From Saccoglossus kowalevskii (taxonomy: Eukaryota > Hemichordata > Enteropneusta > Harrimaniidae): 25,391 bases of DNA. Position numbers and translations under genes: made by a program. This document shows positions 1-10,924 of this stretch, one piece after another. The stretch's first letter is position 1. Each line of letters starts with the position of its first letter. The notes beneath the pieces were generated by a model, which saw only the letters and a program-made list of their open reading frames with translations, ran no database searches and was not told the origin of the DNA. Location of the stretch: the NCBI RefSeq assembly GCF_000003605.2, contig NW_003144623.1:1-25391 (forward strand), read 5' to 3'.

Positions 1-1640
1 AGTTTCTGTAGCGTGTCTCTAGAAGTGATTTGTGGTATGTCTACATTCCATACAAGTTTCTGTAGCTTGTCCCTAGAACTGATTTGTGGTATGTGTCTAC
101 ATTGCATGCGAGTTTCTGTAGCTTGTCCCTAGAACTGATTTGTGGTATGTGTCTACATTCTATGCAAGTTTCTGCAGCTTGTCCCTAGAACTGATTTGTG
201 GTATGTGTCTACATTGCATGCAAGTTTCTGTAGCTTGTCCCTAGAACTGATTTGTGGTATGTGTCTACATTGCATGCAAGTTTCTGTAGCTTGTCTCTAG
301 AACTGATTTGTGCTATGTCTACATTGCATGCAAGTTTCTATAGCTTGTCCCTAGAACTGATTTGTGGTATGTGTCTACATTCCATGCAAGTTCCTATAGC
401 TTGTCCCTAGAACTGATTTGTGGTATGTGTCTACATTGCATGCAAGTTTCTGCAGCTTGTCCCTAGAACTGATTTGTGGTATGTGTCTACATTGCATGCA
501 AGTTTCTGTAGCTTGTCCCTAGAACTGATTTGTGGTATGTGTCTACATTGCATGCAAGTTTCTGCAGCTTGTCCCTAGAACTGATTTGTGGTATGTGTCT
601 ACATTGCATGCAAGTTTCTGCAGCTTGTCCCTAGAACTGATTTGTGGTATGTGTCTACATTCCATGCAAGTTTCTGCAGCTTGTCCCGAGAACTGATTTG
701 TGGTATGTCTACATTGCATGCAAGTTTCTGTAGCTTGTATCTAGAACTGATTTGTGGTATGTGTCTATATTGCATGCAAGTTTCTGTAGCTTGTCCCTAG
801 AACTGATTTGTGGTATGTGTCTACATTGCATGCAAGTTTCTGTAGCTTGTCTCTAGAACTGATTTGTGGTATGTCTACATTGCATGCAAGTTTCTATAGC
901 TTGTCCCTAGAACGGATTTGTAGTATGTGTCTACATTGCATGCAAGTTTCTGCAGCTTGTCCCTAGAACTGATTTGTGGTATGTGTCTACATTCCATGCA
1001 AGTTTCTGTAGCTTGTCTCTAGAACTGATTTGTGGTATGTGTCTACATTGCATGCAAGTTTCTGTAGCTTGTCCCTAGAACTGATTTGTGGTATGTGTCT
1101 ACATTGCATGCAAGTTTCTGTAGCTTGTCCCTAGAACTGATTTGTGGTATTTCTACATTCCATGCAAGTTTCTGTAGCTTGTCCCTAGAACTGATTTGTG
1201 GCATATGTCTACATTGCATACAAGTTTCTGGAGCTTGTTCCTAGAACTGATTTGTGGTATGTGTCTACATTGCATGCAAGTTTCTGAAGCTTGTCCCTAG
1301 AACTGATTTGTGGTATGTGTCTACATTGCATGCAAGTTTCTGCAGCTTGTCTCTAGAACTGATCTGTGGTATGTGTCTACATTGCATGCACGTTTCAGCA
1401 GCTTGTCCCTAGAACTGATTTGTGGTATGTGTCTACATTCCCTGCAAGTTTCTGCAGCTTGTCTCGAGAACTGATTTGTGGTATGTCTACATTCCATGCA
1501 AGTTTCTGTAGCTTGTCCCTAGAACTGATTTGTGGTATGTGTCTACATTCCATGCAAGTTTCTGTAGCTTGTCCCTAGAACTGATTTGTGTTGTGTGTCT
1601 ACATTCCATGCAAGTTTCAGCAGCTTGTCCCTAGAACTGG
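1..1640 (+). repeat. Homogeneous type A (56-base) domain, left
   Basis: This stretch is almost entirely 56-base type A monomers with the GTGTCTACATT spacer and mostly GCATGC cores; some units carry CCATGC. A few 54-base type B units occur (near 40, 310, 705, 870 and 1485), along with one type C-like unit near 1148. The dimorphic site in CTGYAG is a mixture of T and C. I see no D monomer and no clear higher-order period here. No gene or RNA is present. The left edge of the array lies outside the window. Confidence 0.85.
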
Positions 1641-2237
1641 TTTGTCTATGTCTACATTGCATGCAAGTTTCTGCAGCTTGTCCCTAGAACTGATTTGTGG
1701 TATTTCTACATTCCATACAAGTTTCTGCAGCTTGTCCATAGAACTGATTTGTAGTATGTGTCTACATTGCATGCAAGTTTCTGCAGCTTGTCCCTAGAAC
1801 TGATTTGTGGTATGTGTCTACATTGCATGCAAGTTTCTGCAGCTTGTCCCTAGAACTGATTTGTGGTATGTGTCTACATTCCATGCAAGTTTCTGCAGCT
1901 TGTCCCTAGAACTGATTTGTGGTATTTCTACATTCCATACAAGTTTCTGCAGCTTGTCCCTAGAACTGATTTGTGGTATGACAAAATTTCCATGCAAGTT
2001 TCTGCAGCTTGTCCTAGAACTGATTTGTAGTATGTGTCTACATTGCATGCAAGTTTCTGCAGCTTGTGCCGAGAACTGATTTGTGGTATTTCTACATTCC
2101 ATACAAGTTTCTGTAGCTTGTCCCTAGAACTGATTTGTGGTATGTGTCTACATTGCATGCAAGTTTCTGCAGCTTGTCTCTAGAACTGATTTGTGGTATG
2201 TGTCTACATTGCATGCAAGTTTGTGCAGCTTGTCCCT
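1641..2237 (+). repeat. Mixed-class monomers leading into a higher-order repeat
   Basis: The first D monomer (TTTGTCTATGTCTACATT) appears near 1645, and type C units follow near 1702, 1921 and 2086. A distinctive unit near 1978-2015 reads GGTATGACAAAATTTCC and is followed by a GTCCTAG that lacks one C. A close relative, GGTATGACAACATTCC with the same missing C, lies near 3680. The marker GTGCCGAG at 2066 recurs at 3767 and 5530, which ties this stretch to two later places in the array. No gene is present. Confidence 0.85.
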
Positions 2238-2567
2238 AGACCTGAATTGTGGTATTTCTACATTCCATACAAGTTTCTGCAGCTTGTCCCTAGAACTGAT
2301 TTGTGGGATGTGTCAATATTCCATGCAAGTTTCTGCAGCTTGTCCCTAGAACTGATTTGTGGTATTTCTACATTCCATACAAGTTTCTGCAGCTTGTCCC
2401 TAGAACGGATTTGTAGTATATGTCTACATTGCATGCAAGTTTCTGCAGCTTGTCCCGTGAACTGATTTGTGGTATGTCTACATTCCATGCAAGTTTCTGC
2501 AGCTTGTCTCTAGAACTGATTTGTGGTATGTGTCTTCATTGCATGCAAGTTTCTGCAGCTTGTCCCT
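2238..2567 (+). repeat. 330-base six-monomer higher-order repeat, copy 1
   Basis: The unit starts at the marker AGACCTGAATTGTGG. It contains six monomers of strictly alternating length, 54-56-54-56-54-56, which sum to 330. Diagnostic variants in order are AGACCTGAATTG (type C spacer), GGGATGTGTCAATATTCC, a plain type C, AGAACGGATTTGTAGTATATG, a CCCGTGAACTG unit with a B spacer, and a type A. The same order of variants follows at an offset of exactly 330. Confidence 0.92.
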
Positions 2568-2897
2568 AGACCTGAATTGTGGTATTTCTACATTCCATAC
2601 AAGTTTCTGCAGCTTGTCCCTAGAACTGATTTGTGGGATGTGTCAATATTCCATGCAAGTTTCTGCAGCTTGTCCCTAGAACTGATTTGTGGTATTTCTA
2701 CATTCCATACAAGTTTCTGCAGCTTGTCCTTAGAACGGATTTGTAGTATATGTCTACATTGCATGCAAGTTTCTGCAGCTTGTCCCGTGAACTGATTTGT
2801 GGTATGTCTACATTCCATGCAAGTTTCTGTAGCTTGTTCCTAGAACTGATTTGTGGTATGTGTCTACATTGCATGCAAGTTTCTGTAGCTTGTCTCT
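2568..2897 (+). repeat. 330-base six-monomer higher-order repeat, copy 2
   Basis: This repeats copy 1 in register, with the same six diagnostic monomers and few differences. One is TGTCTTCATT in the A-type monomer just before it, where copy 1 has TGTCTACATT. Its last two monomers carry CTGTAGCTTGTTCC, which copy 3 (3941-4270) shares and copy 1 does not. Copy 3 is therefore more closely related to copy 2 and its right flank than to copy 1. Confidence 0.92.
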
Positions 2898-2904
2898 AGA
2901 ACTG

Positions 2905-3650
2905 ATTTGTGGTATGTGTCTACATTGCATGCAAGTTTCTGCAGCTTGTCCCTAGAACTGACTTGTGGTATGTCTACATTCCATAAAGTTTCTGCAGCTT
3001 GTCCCTAGAACTGATTTGCCTATGTCTACATTGCATGTAAGTTTCTGCAGCTTGTCCCTAGAACTGATTTGTGGTATGTGTCTCCATTGCATGCAACATT
3101 CTGCAGCTTGTTCCTAGAACTGATTTGTGGTATTTCTACATTCCATACAAGTTTCTGCAGCTTGTCCCCAGAACTGATTTGTGGTATGTGTCTACATTGC
3201 ATGCAACTTTCTGCAGCTTGTCCCTAGAACTGATTTGTGGTATTTCTACATTCCATACAAGTTTCTGCAGCTTGTTCCTAGAACTGATTTGTAGTATGTG
3301 TCTACACTGCATGCAAGTTTCTGTAGCTTGTCCCTAGAACTGATTTGTGGTATGTGTCTACATTGCATGCAAGTTTTTACAACTTTTCCCTAGAACTGAT
3401 TTGTGGTATGTGTCTACATTGCATGCAACTTTCTGCAGCTTGTCCCTAGAACTGATTTGTGGTATTTCTACATTCCATACAAATTTCTGCAGCTTGTCCC
3501 TAGAACTGATTTGTCTATGTCTACATTCCATGCAAGTTTGTGTAGCTTGTCCCGCGAACTGATTTGTGGTGTGTGTCTACATTACATGCACGTTTCTGCA
3601 GCTTGTCCCTAGAACTGATTTGTCTATGTCTACATTCCATGCAAGTTTCT
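2905..3650 (+). repeat. Duplicated block, left copy (partner 4447-5192)
   Basis: About 13-14 monomers of mixed A, C, B and D type match 4447-5192 at an offset of 1,541-1,542; the one-base change is CCATAAAG here against CCATACAAG there. Shared rare variants include AACTGACTTGTGG, GCATGTAAG, GCATGCAACATTCTG, GCATGCAACTTTCTG, an unusual TTTTTACAACTTTTCCC (TTTTTGCAAC in the partner), CAAGTTTGTGTAGC and GGTGTGTGTCTACATTACATG. So many shared rare variants in the same order make a segmental duplication inside the array nearly certain. Confidence 0.92.
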
Positions 3651-3940
3651 GCAGCTTGTCTCTAGAACTGATTTGTGGTATGACAACATTCCATGCAAGT
3701 TTCTGCAGCTTGTCCTAGAACTGATTTGTAGTATGTGTCTACATTGCATGCAAGTTTCTGCAGCTTGTGCCGAGAACTGATTTGTGGTATGTGTCTACAT
3801 TGCATGCAAGTTTTTACAACTTTTCCCTAGAACTGATTTGTGGTATGTGTCTACATTGCATGCAACTTTCTGCAGCTTGTCTCTAGAACTGATTTGTGGT
3901 ATGTGTCTACATTGCATGCAAGTTTCTGCAGCTTGTCCCT
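3651..3940 (+). repeat. Mosaic stretch between duplicated blocks
   Basis: This stretch combines a relative of 1978-2080 (GACAACATTCC, GTCCTAG, then GTGCCGAG at 3767) with a second copy of the TTTTTACAACTTTTCCC monomer (at 3811) and the GCATGCAACTTTCTG monomer. In the neighbouring block the same pair lies at 3374 onward. The order of markers is therefore reshuffled relative to the source blocks, as expected after unequal exchange. No gene is present. Confidence 0.8.
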
Positions 3941-4270
3941 AGACCTGAATTGTGGTATTTCTACATTCCATACAAGTTTCTGCAGCTTGTCCCTAGAACT
4001 GATTTGTGGGATGTGTCAATATTCCATGCAAGTTTCTGCAGCTTGTCCCTAGAACTGATTTGTGGTATTTCTACATTCCATACAAGTTTCTGCAGCTTGT
4101 CCCTAGAACGGATTTGTAGTATATGTCTACATTGCATGCAAGTTTCTGCAGCTTGTCCCGTGAACTGATTTGTGGTATGTCTACATTCCATGCAAGTTTC
4201 TGTAGCTTGTTCCTAGAACTGATTTGTGGTATGTGTCTACATTGCATGCAAGTTTCTGCAGCTTGTCTCT
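3941..4270 (+). repeat. 330-base six-monomer higher-order repeat, displaced copy 3
   Basis: The same six-monomer order as 2238-2897 is found here 1,373 bases downstream of copy 2: AGACCTGAATTG, GGGATGTGTCAATATT, type C, AACGGATTTGTAGTATATG, CCCGTGAACTG, type A. The right side also carries CTGTAGCTTGTTCC, as after copy 2. It is separated from the tandem pair by the 2905-3650 block, so the higher-order unit has moved or been copied as part of a larger segment. Confidence 0.92.
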
Positions 4271-4446
4271 AGAACTGATTTGTGGTATGTGTCTACATTG
4301 CATACAAGTTTCTGCAGCTTGTCCCTAGAACTGAATTGTGGTATGTGTCTACATTGCATACAAGTTTCTGCAGCTTGTCCCTAGATCTGATTTGTGGTAT
4401 ATCTACATTCCATGCAAGTTTCTGCAGCTTGTCCCTAGAACTTGAT
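4271..4446 (+). repeat. Mixed monomers with an AACTTGATTTTGTGG length variant
   Basis: About three monomers link copy 3 of the 330-base unit to the duplicated block. They include GCATACAAG cores, an AACTGAATTGTGG unit, a CTAGATCTGATTTG unit and the slipped AACTTGATTTTGTGG at about 4440, which has two added T bases. No other element is seen. Confidence 0.75.
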
Positions 4447-5192
4447 TTTGTGGTATGTGTCTACATTGCATGCAAGTTTCTGCAGCTTGTCCCTAGAACT
4501 GACTTGTGGTATGTCTACATTCCATACAAGTTTCTGCAGCTTGTCCCTAAACCTGATTTGTCTATGTCTACATTGCATGTAAGTTTCTGCAGCTTGTCCC
4601 TAGAACTGATTTGTGGTATGTGTCTACATTGCATGCAACATTCTGCAGCTTGTTCCTAGAACTGATTTGTGGTATTTCTACATTCCATACAAGTTTCTGC
4701 AGCTTGTCCCTAGAACTGATTTGTGGTATGTGTCTACATTGCATGCAACTTTCTGCAGCTTGTCCCTAGAACTGATTTGTGGTATTTCTACATTCCATAC
4801 AAGTTTCTGCAGCTTGTTCCTAGAACTGATTTGTAGTATGTGTCTACATTGCATGCAAGTTTCTGTAGCTTGTCCCTAGAACTGATTTGTGGTATGTGTC
4901 TACATTGCATGCAAGTTTTTGCAACTTTTCCCTAGAACTGATTTGTGGTATGTGTCTACATTGCATGCAACTTTCTGCAGCTTGTCCCTAGAACTGATTT
5001 GTGGTATTTCTACATTCCATACAAATTTCTGCAGCTTGTCCCTAGAACTGATTTGTCTATGTCTACATTCCATGCAAGTTTGTGTAGCTTGTCCCGAGAA
5101 CTGATTTGTGGTGTGTGTCTACATTACATGCACGTTTCTGCAGCTTGTCCCTAGAACTGATTTGTCTATGTCTACATTCCATGCAAGTTTGT
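4447..5192 (+). repeat. Duplicated block, right copy (partner 2905-3650)
   Basis: This is the offset 1,542 partner of the left block, with the same succession of rare monomers. Differences are few: TTTTTGCAAC instead of TTTTTACAAC, CCCGAGAACTG instead of CCCGCGAACTG, and AAACCTGATTTGTC instead of AGAACTGATTTGCC. Similarity stops near 5190, where this copy continues with CAAGTTTGTGTAGCTTGTCC and the left copy with CAAGTTTCTGCAGC. Confidence 0.92.
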
Positions 5193-6000
5193 GTAGCTTG
5201 TCCATAGAACTGATTTGTGGTATGTATCTACATTACATGCAAGTTTCTGCAGCTTGTCCTAGAACTGATTTGTGGTATGTATCTACATTGCATGCAAGTT
5301 TCTGCAGCTTGTCCCTAGAACTGATTTGTGGTATGTGTCTACATTGCATGCAAGTTTCTGCAGCTTGTCCCTAGAACTGATTTGTGGTATTTCTACATTC
5401 CATACAAGTTTCTGCAGATTGTCCCTGGAACTGATTTGTGGTATGTCAACATTCCATGCAAGTTTCTGCAGCTTGTCCAAGAACTGATTTGTAGTATGTG
5501 TCTACATTGCATGCAAGTTTCTGCAGCTTGTGCCGAGAACTGATTTGTGGTATTTCTACATTCCATACAAGTTTCTGTAGCTTGTCCCTAGAACTGATTT
5601 GTGGTATGTGTCTACATTGCATGCAAGTTTCTGCAGCTTGTCTCTAGAACTGATTTGTGGTATGTGTCTACATTGCATGCAAGTTTCTGCAGCTTGTCCC
5701 TAGACCTGAATTGTGGTATGTGTCTACATTGCATGCAAGTTTCAGCAGCTTGTCCCTAGAACTGATTTGTCTATGTGTCTACATTGCATGCAAGTTTCTG
5801 CAGCTTGTCCCTAGAACTGATTTGTCTATGTCTACATTGCATGCAAGTTTCTGCAGCTTGTCCCTAGAACTGATTTATGGTATGTCTACATTCTATGCAA
5901 GTTTCTGCAGCTTGTCCCTAGAACTGACTTGTGGTATGTGTCTACATTGCATACAAGTTTCTGCAGCTTGTCCCTAGAACTGATTTGTGGTATTTCTACA
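5193..6000 (+). repeat. Mixed monomers, partial relative of 2066-2260
   Basis: Types A, B, C and D alternate. From GTGCCGAG (5530) to AGACCTGAATTGTGG (5702) the marker order matches 2066-2250 at an offset of about 3,464: type C, CTGTAGC, type A, GTCTCTAG, type A, AGACCTGAATT. Beyond that the copy departs: instead of the rest of the 330-base unit it continues with D monomers. This looks like a truncated or recombined relative of the higher-order repeat. No gene is present. Confidence 0.82.
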
Positions 6001-6410
6001 TTCCATGCAAGTTTCTACAGCTTGTCCCTGGAACTCATTTGTGGTATGTGTCTACATTGCATGCAAGTTTCTGCAGCTTGTCCCTAGAACTGATTTGTCT
6101 ATGTCTACATTGAGTGCAAGTTTCTGCAGCTTGTCCCTAGAACTGATTTATGGTATGTCTACATTCCATACAAGTTTCTGCAGCTTGTCCCTAGAACTGA
6201 TTTGTGGTATGTATCTACATTCCATACAAGTTTCTGCAGCTTGTCCCTCGAACTGATTTGTGGTATGTGTCTACATTGCATGCAAGTTTCTGCAGCTTGT
6301 CCCTAGAACTGATTTGTCTATGTCTACATTCCATGCAAGTTTGTGTAGCTTGTCCAAAGAACTGATTTGTGGTATGTATCTGCATTGCATGCAAGTTTCT
6401 GCAGATTGTC
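6001..6410 (+). repeat. Block related to 19726-20135 and 21041-21410
   Basis: The rare string CTGGAACTC (6028), a D monomer, GATTTATGGTATG, a type E unit, CCCTCGAACTG and CAAGTTTGTGTAGC with CCAAAGAACTG (6354) recur in the same order at an offset of 13,725. The partner has the last marker at 20079. A third version lies another 1,315 bases on. This is the clearest link between the left mixed domain and the right half of the window. Confidence 0.88.
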
Positions 6411-6640
6411 CCTAGAACTGATTTGTGGTATTTCTACATTGCATACAAGTTTCTGCAGCTTGTCCCTAGAACTGATTTGTGATATGTGTCTACATTGCAT
6501 GCAAGTTTCTGAAGCTTGTCCCTATAACTGATTTGTGGTATTTCTACATTCCATACAAGTTTCTGCAGCTTGTCCCTAGAACTGATTTGTGGTATGGGTC
6601 TACATTCCATGCAAGTTTCAGCAGCTTGTCCCTAGAACTG
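6411..6640 (+). repeat. Boundary of the left mixed domain
   Basis: About four monomers include CCCTATAACTG with a following type C unit and a CAAGTTTCAGCAGC unit. These variants recur in the right half (for example near 16014 and 20860). Downstream of about 6640 the sequence changes to nearly pure type A. No gene is present. Confidence 0.75.
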
Positions 6641-6808
6641 ATTAGTGGTATGTGTCTACATTGCATGCAAGTTTTTGTAGCTTGTCTCTAGAACTGATTT
6701 GTGGTATGTGTCTACATTGCATGCAAGTTTCTGCAGCTTGTCCCTAGAACTGATTTGTGGTATGTGTCTACATTCCATGCAAGTTTCTGTAGCTTGTCCT
6801 TAGAACTG

Positions 6809-7199
6809 ATTTGTGGTATGTGTCTACATTGCATGCAAGTTTCTGCAGCTTGTCCCTAGAACTGATTTGTGGTATGTGTCTACATTGCATGCAAGTTTCT
6901 GCAGCTTGTCCCTAGAACTGATTTGTGGTATATCTACATTGCATGCAAGTTTCTGTAGCTTGTCCCAAGAACTGATTTGTGGTATGTCTACATTGCATGC
7001 AAGTTTCTGTAGCTTGTCCCTAGAACTGATTTGTGGTATGTGTCTACATTGCATGCAAGTTTCTGCAGCTTGTCCCTAGAACTGATTTGTGGTATGTGTC
7101 TACATTGTATGTAAGTTTATGTAGCTTGTCCCTAGAACTGATTTGTGGTATGTGTCTACATTGCATGCAAGTTTCTGTAGCTTGTCCCTAGAACTGATT
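6809..7199 (+). repeat. Seven-monomer block repeated at 11600-11990
   Basis: The succession A, A, GGTATATCTACATTG unit, CCCAAGAACTG unit with B spacer, A, then the ATTGTATGTAAGTTTATG monomer is repeated at an offset of 4,791 with almost no differences. The marker TGTAAGTTTATG lies at 7110 here and 11901 there. The two copies are 4.8 kb apart in otherwise monotonous type A sequence. Confidence 0.9.
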
Positions 7200-7784
7200 T
7201 GTGGTATGTGTCTACATTGCATGCAAGTTTCTGTAGCTTGTCCCTAGAACTGATTTGTGGTATGTGTCTACATTGCATGCAAGTTTCTGTAGCTTGTCCC
7301 TAGAACTGATTTGTGGTATGTGTCTACATTGCATGCAAGTTTCTGTAGCTTGTCTCTAGAACTGATTTGTGCTATGTCTACATTGCATGCAAGTTTCTAT
7401 AGCTTGTCCCTAGAACTGATTTGTAGTATGTGTCTACATTGCATGCAAGTTTCTGCAGCTTGTCCCTAGAACTGATTTGTGGTATGTGTCTACATTCCAT
7501 GCAAGATTCTGTAGCTTGTCTCTAGAACTGATTTGTGGTATGTGTCTACATTGCATGAAAGTTTCTGTAGCTTGTCTCTAGAACTGATTTGTGGTATTTC
7601 TACATTCCATACAAGTTTCTGCAGCTTGTCCCTAGAACTGATTTGTGGTATGTGTCTACATTGCATGCAAGTTTCTGTAGCTCGTCCCTAGAACTGATTT
7701 GTGGTATGTGTCTACATTGCATGCAAGTTTCTGCAGCTTGTCCCTAGAACTGATTTGTGGTATGTGTCTACATTGCATGCAAGT

Positions 7785-8970
7785 TACTGTATCTTGTCCC
7801 TAGAACTGATTTGTGGTATGTGTCTACATTGCATGCCAGTTTTCTGTATCTTGTCCCTAGAACTGATTTGTGGTATGTGTCTACATTGCATGCAAGTTTC
7901 TGTAGCTTGTCCGTAGAACTGATTTGTGGTATGTCTACATTGCATGCAAGTTTCTGTAGCTTGTCTCTAGAACTGATTTGTGGTATGTGTCTACATTTGC
8001 ATGCAAGTTTCTGCAGCTTGTCCCTAGAACTGATTTGTGGTATGTGTCTACATTCCATGCAAGTTTCTGTAGCTTGTCCCTAGAACTGATTTGTGGTATG
8101 TGTCTACATTGCATGCAAGTTTCTGTAGCTTGTCCCTAGAACTGATTTGTGGTATGTGTCTACATTGCATGCAAGTTTCTGTAGCTTGTCTCTAGAACTG
8201 ATTTGTGGTATGTCTACATTGCATGCAAGTTTCTATAGCTTGTCCCTAGAACTGATTTGTAGTATGTGTCTACATTGCATGCAAGTTTCTGTAGCTTGTC
8301 CCTAGAACTGATTTGTGGTATGTGTCTACATTGCATGCAAGTTTCTGTAGCTTGTCCCTAGAACTGATTTGTGGTATGTGTCTACATTGCATGCAAGTTT
8401 CTGCAGCTTGTCCCTAGAACTGATTTGTGGTATGAGTCTTCATTGCATGCAAGTTTCTGTAGCTCGTCCCTAGAACTGATTTGTGGTATGTGTCTACATT
8501 GCATGCAAGTTTCTATAGCTTGTCCCTAGAACTGATTTGTAGTATGTGTCTACATTGCATGCAAGTTTCTGCAGCTTGTCCCTAGAACTGATTTGTGGTA
8601 TGTGTCTACATTGCATGCAAGTTTCTGTAGCTTGTCCGTAGAACTGATTTGTGGTATGTCTACATTGCAAGCAAGTTTCTGTAGCTTGTCTCTAGAACTG
8701 ATTTGTGGTATGTGTCTACATTGCATGCAAGTTTCTGCAGCTTGTCCCTAGAACTGATTTGTGGTATGTGTCTACATTCCATGCAAGTTTCTGTAGCTTG
8801 TCCCTAGAACTGATTTGTGGTATGTGTCTACATTGCATGCAAGTTACTGTAGCTTGTCCCTAGAACTGATTTGTGGTATGTGTCTACATTGCATGCAAGT
8901 TTCTGTAGCTTGTCCGTAGAACTGATTTGTGGTATGTCTACATTGCATGCAAGTTTCTGTAGCTTGTCTC
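7785..8970 (+). repeat. CCGTAG-marked sub-repeats in the central domain
   Basis: The variant CCGTAGAACTG is followed by a B monomer, then GTCTCTAG, then a type A with CTGCAG. It occurs at 7911, 8636 and 8914. The last two are 278 bases apart, which is four 56-base and one 54-base monomers, so they form a five-monomer unit. The units just before 7911 and 8914 also share CAAGTTACTG. The copy at 7911 has CTGTATC instead of CTGTAGC in two monomers. Confidence 0.75.
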
Positions 8971-10699
8971 TAGAACTGATTTGTGGTATGTGTCTACATT
9001 GCATGCAAGTTTCTGCAGCTTGTCCCTAGAACTGATTTGTGGTATGTGTCTACATTGCATGCAAGTTTCTGTAGCTTGTCCCTAGAACTGATTTGTGGTA
9101 TTTCTACATTCCATGCACGTTTCTGTAGCTTGTCTCTAGAACTGATTTGTGGTATGTGTCTACATTGCATGCAAGTTTCTGCAGCATGTCCCTAGAACTG
9201 ATTTGTGGTATGTGTCTACATTCCATGCAAGTTTCTGTAGCTTGTCCCTAGAACTGATTTGTGGTATTTGTCTACATTGCATGCAAGTTTCTGTAGCTTG
9301 TCCTTAGAACTGATTTGTGGTATGTCTACATTCCATGCAAGTTTCTGTAGCTTGTCCCTAGAACTGATTTGTGGTATGTGTCTACATTGCATGCAAGTTT
9401 CTGCAGCTTGTCCCTAGAACTGATTTGTGGTATGTGTCTACATTCCATGCAAGTTTCTGTAGCTTGTTTCTAGAACTGATTTGTGGTATGTGTCTACATT
9501 GCATGCAAGTTTCTGTAGCTTGTCCCTAGAACTGAATTGTGGTATGTGTCTACATTGCATGCAAGTTTCTGTAGCTTGTCCCTAGAACTGATTTGTGGTA
9601 TTTGTACATTCCATGCAAGTTTCTGTAGCTGGTCTCTAGAACTGATTTGTGGTACGTGTCTACATTGCATGCAAGTTTCTGCAGTTTGTCCCTAGATCTG
9701 ATTTGTGGTATGTGTCTACATTGCATGCAAGTTTCTGTAGCTTGTCCCTAGAACTGATTTGTGGTATGTGTCTACATTGCATGCAAGTTTCTGTAGCTTG
9801 TCTCTAGAACTGATTTGTGGTATGTCTACATTGCATGCAATTTTCTATAGCTTGTCCCTAGAACTGATTTGTAGTATGTGTCTACATTGCATGCAAGTTT
9901 CTGCAGCTTGTCCCTAGAACTGATTTGTGGTATGTGTCTACATTCCATGCAAGATTCGGTAGCTTGTCTCTAGAACTGATTTGTGGTATGTGTCTTCATT
10001 GCATGCAAGTTTCTGTAGCTTGTCCCTAGAACTGATTTGTGGTATGTGTCTACATTGCATGCAAGTTTCTGTAGCTTGTCCCTAGAACTGATTTGTGGTA
10101 TGTGTCTACATTGCATGCAAGTTTCTGTAGCTTGTCCCTAGAACTGATTTGTGGTATTTCTACATTCCATGCAAGTTTCTGTAGCTTGTCTCTAGAACTG
10201 ATTTGTGGTATGTGTCCACATTGCATGCAAGTTTCTGCAGCTTGTCCATAGAACTGATTCGTGGTATGTGTCTACATTGTATATAAGTTTATGTAGCTTG
10301 TCCCTAGAACTGATTTGTGGTATGTGTCTACATTGCATGCAAGTTTCTGCAGCTTGTCCCTAGAACTGATTTGTGGTATGTGTCTACATTGCATGCAAAT
10401 TTCTGTAGGCTTGTCTCTAGAACTGATTTGTGGTATGTGTCTACATTCCATGCAAGTTTCTGCAGCTTGTCTCTAGAACTGATTTGTGGTATGTGTCTAC
10501 ATTCCATGCAAGTTTCTGTAGCTTGTCCCTAGAACTGATTAGTGGTATGTGTCTACATTGCATGCAAGTTTCTGCAGCTTGTCCCTAGAACTGATTTGTG
10601 GTATGTGTCTACATTGCATGCAAGTTTCTGCAGCTTGTCCCTAGAACTGATTTGTGGTATGTGTCTACATTGCATGCAAGATTCTGTAGCTTGTCCCTA

Positions 10700-10900
10700 G
10701 AATTGATTTGTGGTATGTGTCTACATTGCATGCAAGTTTCTGTAGCTTGTCTTTAGAACTGATTTGTGGTATTTCTACATTCCATACAAGTTTCTGCAGC
10801 TTGTCCCTAGAATTGATTTGTGGTATGTGTCTACATTGCATGCAATTTTCTGCAGCTTGTCCCTAGAACTGATTTGTGGTATGCGTCAACATTGCATGCA
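10700..10900 (+). repeat. Four-monomer block repeated at 12821-13021
   Basis: AGAATTGATTTG, GTCTTTAGAACTG, a type C unit, a second AGAATTGATTTG, GCATGCAATTTTCTG and ATGCGTCAACATTGC occur in this order here and again 2,121 bases downstream. ATGCGTCAAC lies at 10881 and 13002. The later copy has CCATAAAAG in place of CCATACAAG and GATCTGTGG in place of GATTTGTGG. Confidence 0.9.
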
Positions 10901-10924
10901 AGTTTCTGTAGCTTGTCCCTAGAA

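Larger units (their letters stand above)
6641..10924 (+). repeat. Homogeneous type A domain, centre
   Basis: More than 70 consecutive monomers are mostly 56-base type A. B units are scattered, and C-spacer units are rare (near 7592, 9105, 10156 and 10770). I see no D unit. CTGTAG is more frequent than in the right half. Single-base length changes include CATTTGCATGC (about 7995), CCAGTTTTCTG (about 7837) and CTGTAGGCTTG (about 10405). No gene, RNA or promoter-like feature distinct from the monomer is seen. Confidence 0.85.

Noticed and set aside
4282-4659. Longest open frames (125 codons here and at 19604-19981) as possible repeat-protein genes
   Set aside because: They are explained by 54-base monomers prolonging an accidental frame. 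They lack distinct start context or non-repetitive sequence, and similar frames exist on the opposite strand of the same repeats.
10380-10400. ATGCAAAT octamer (also near 11510, 12350 and 12630) as a transcription factor site
   Set aside because: It is a single-base variant of the usual ATGCAAGT in a few monomers. The copies near 11510, 12350 and 12630 are inherited by duplication, with no promoter context.
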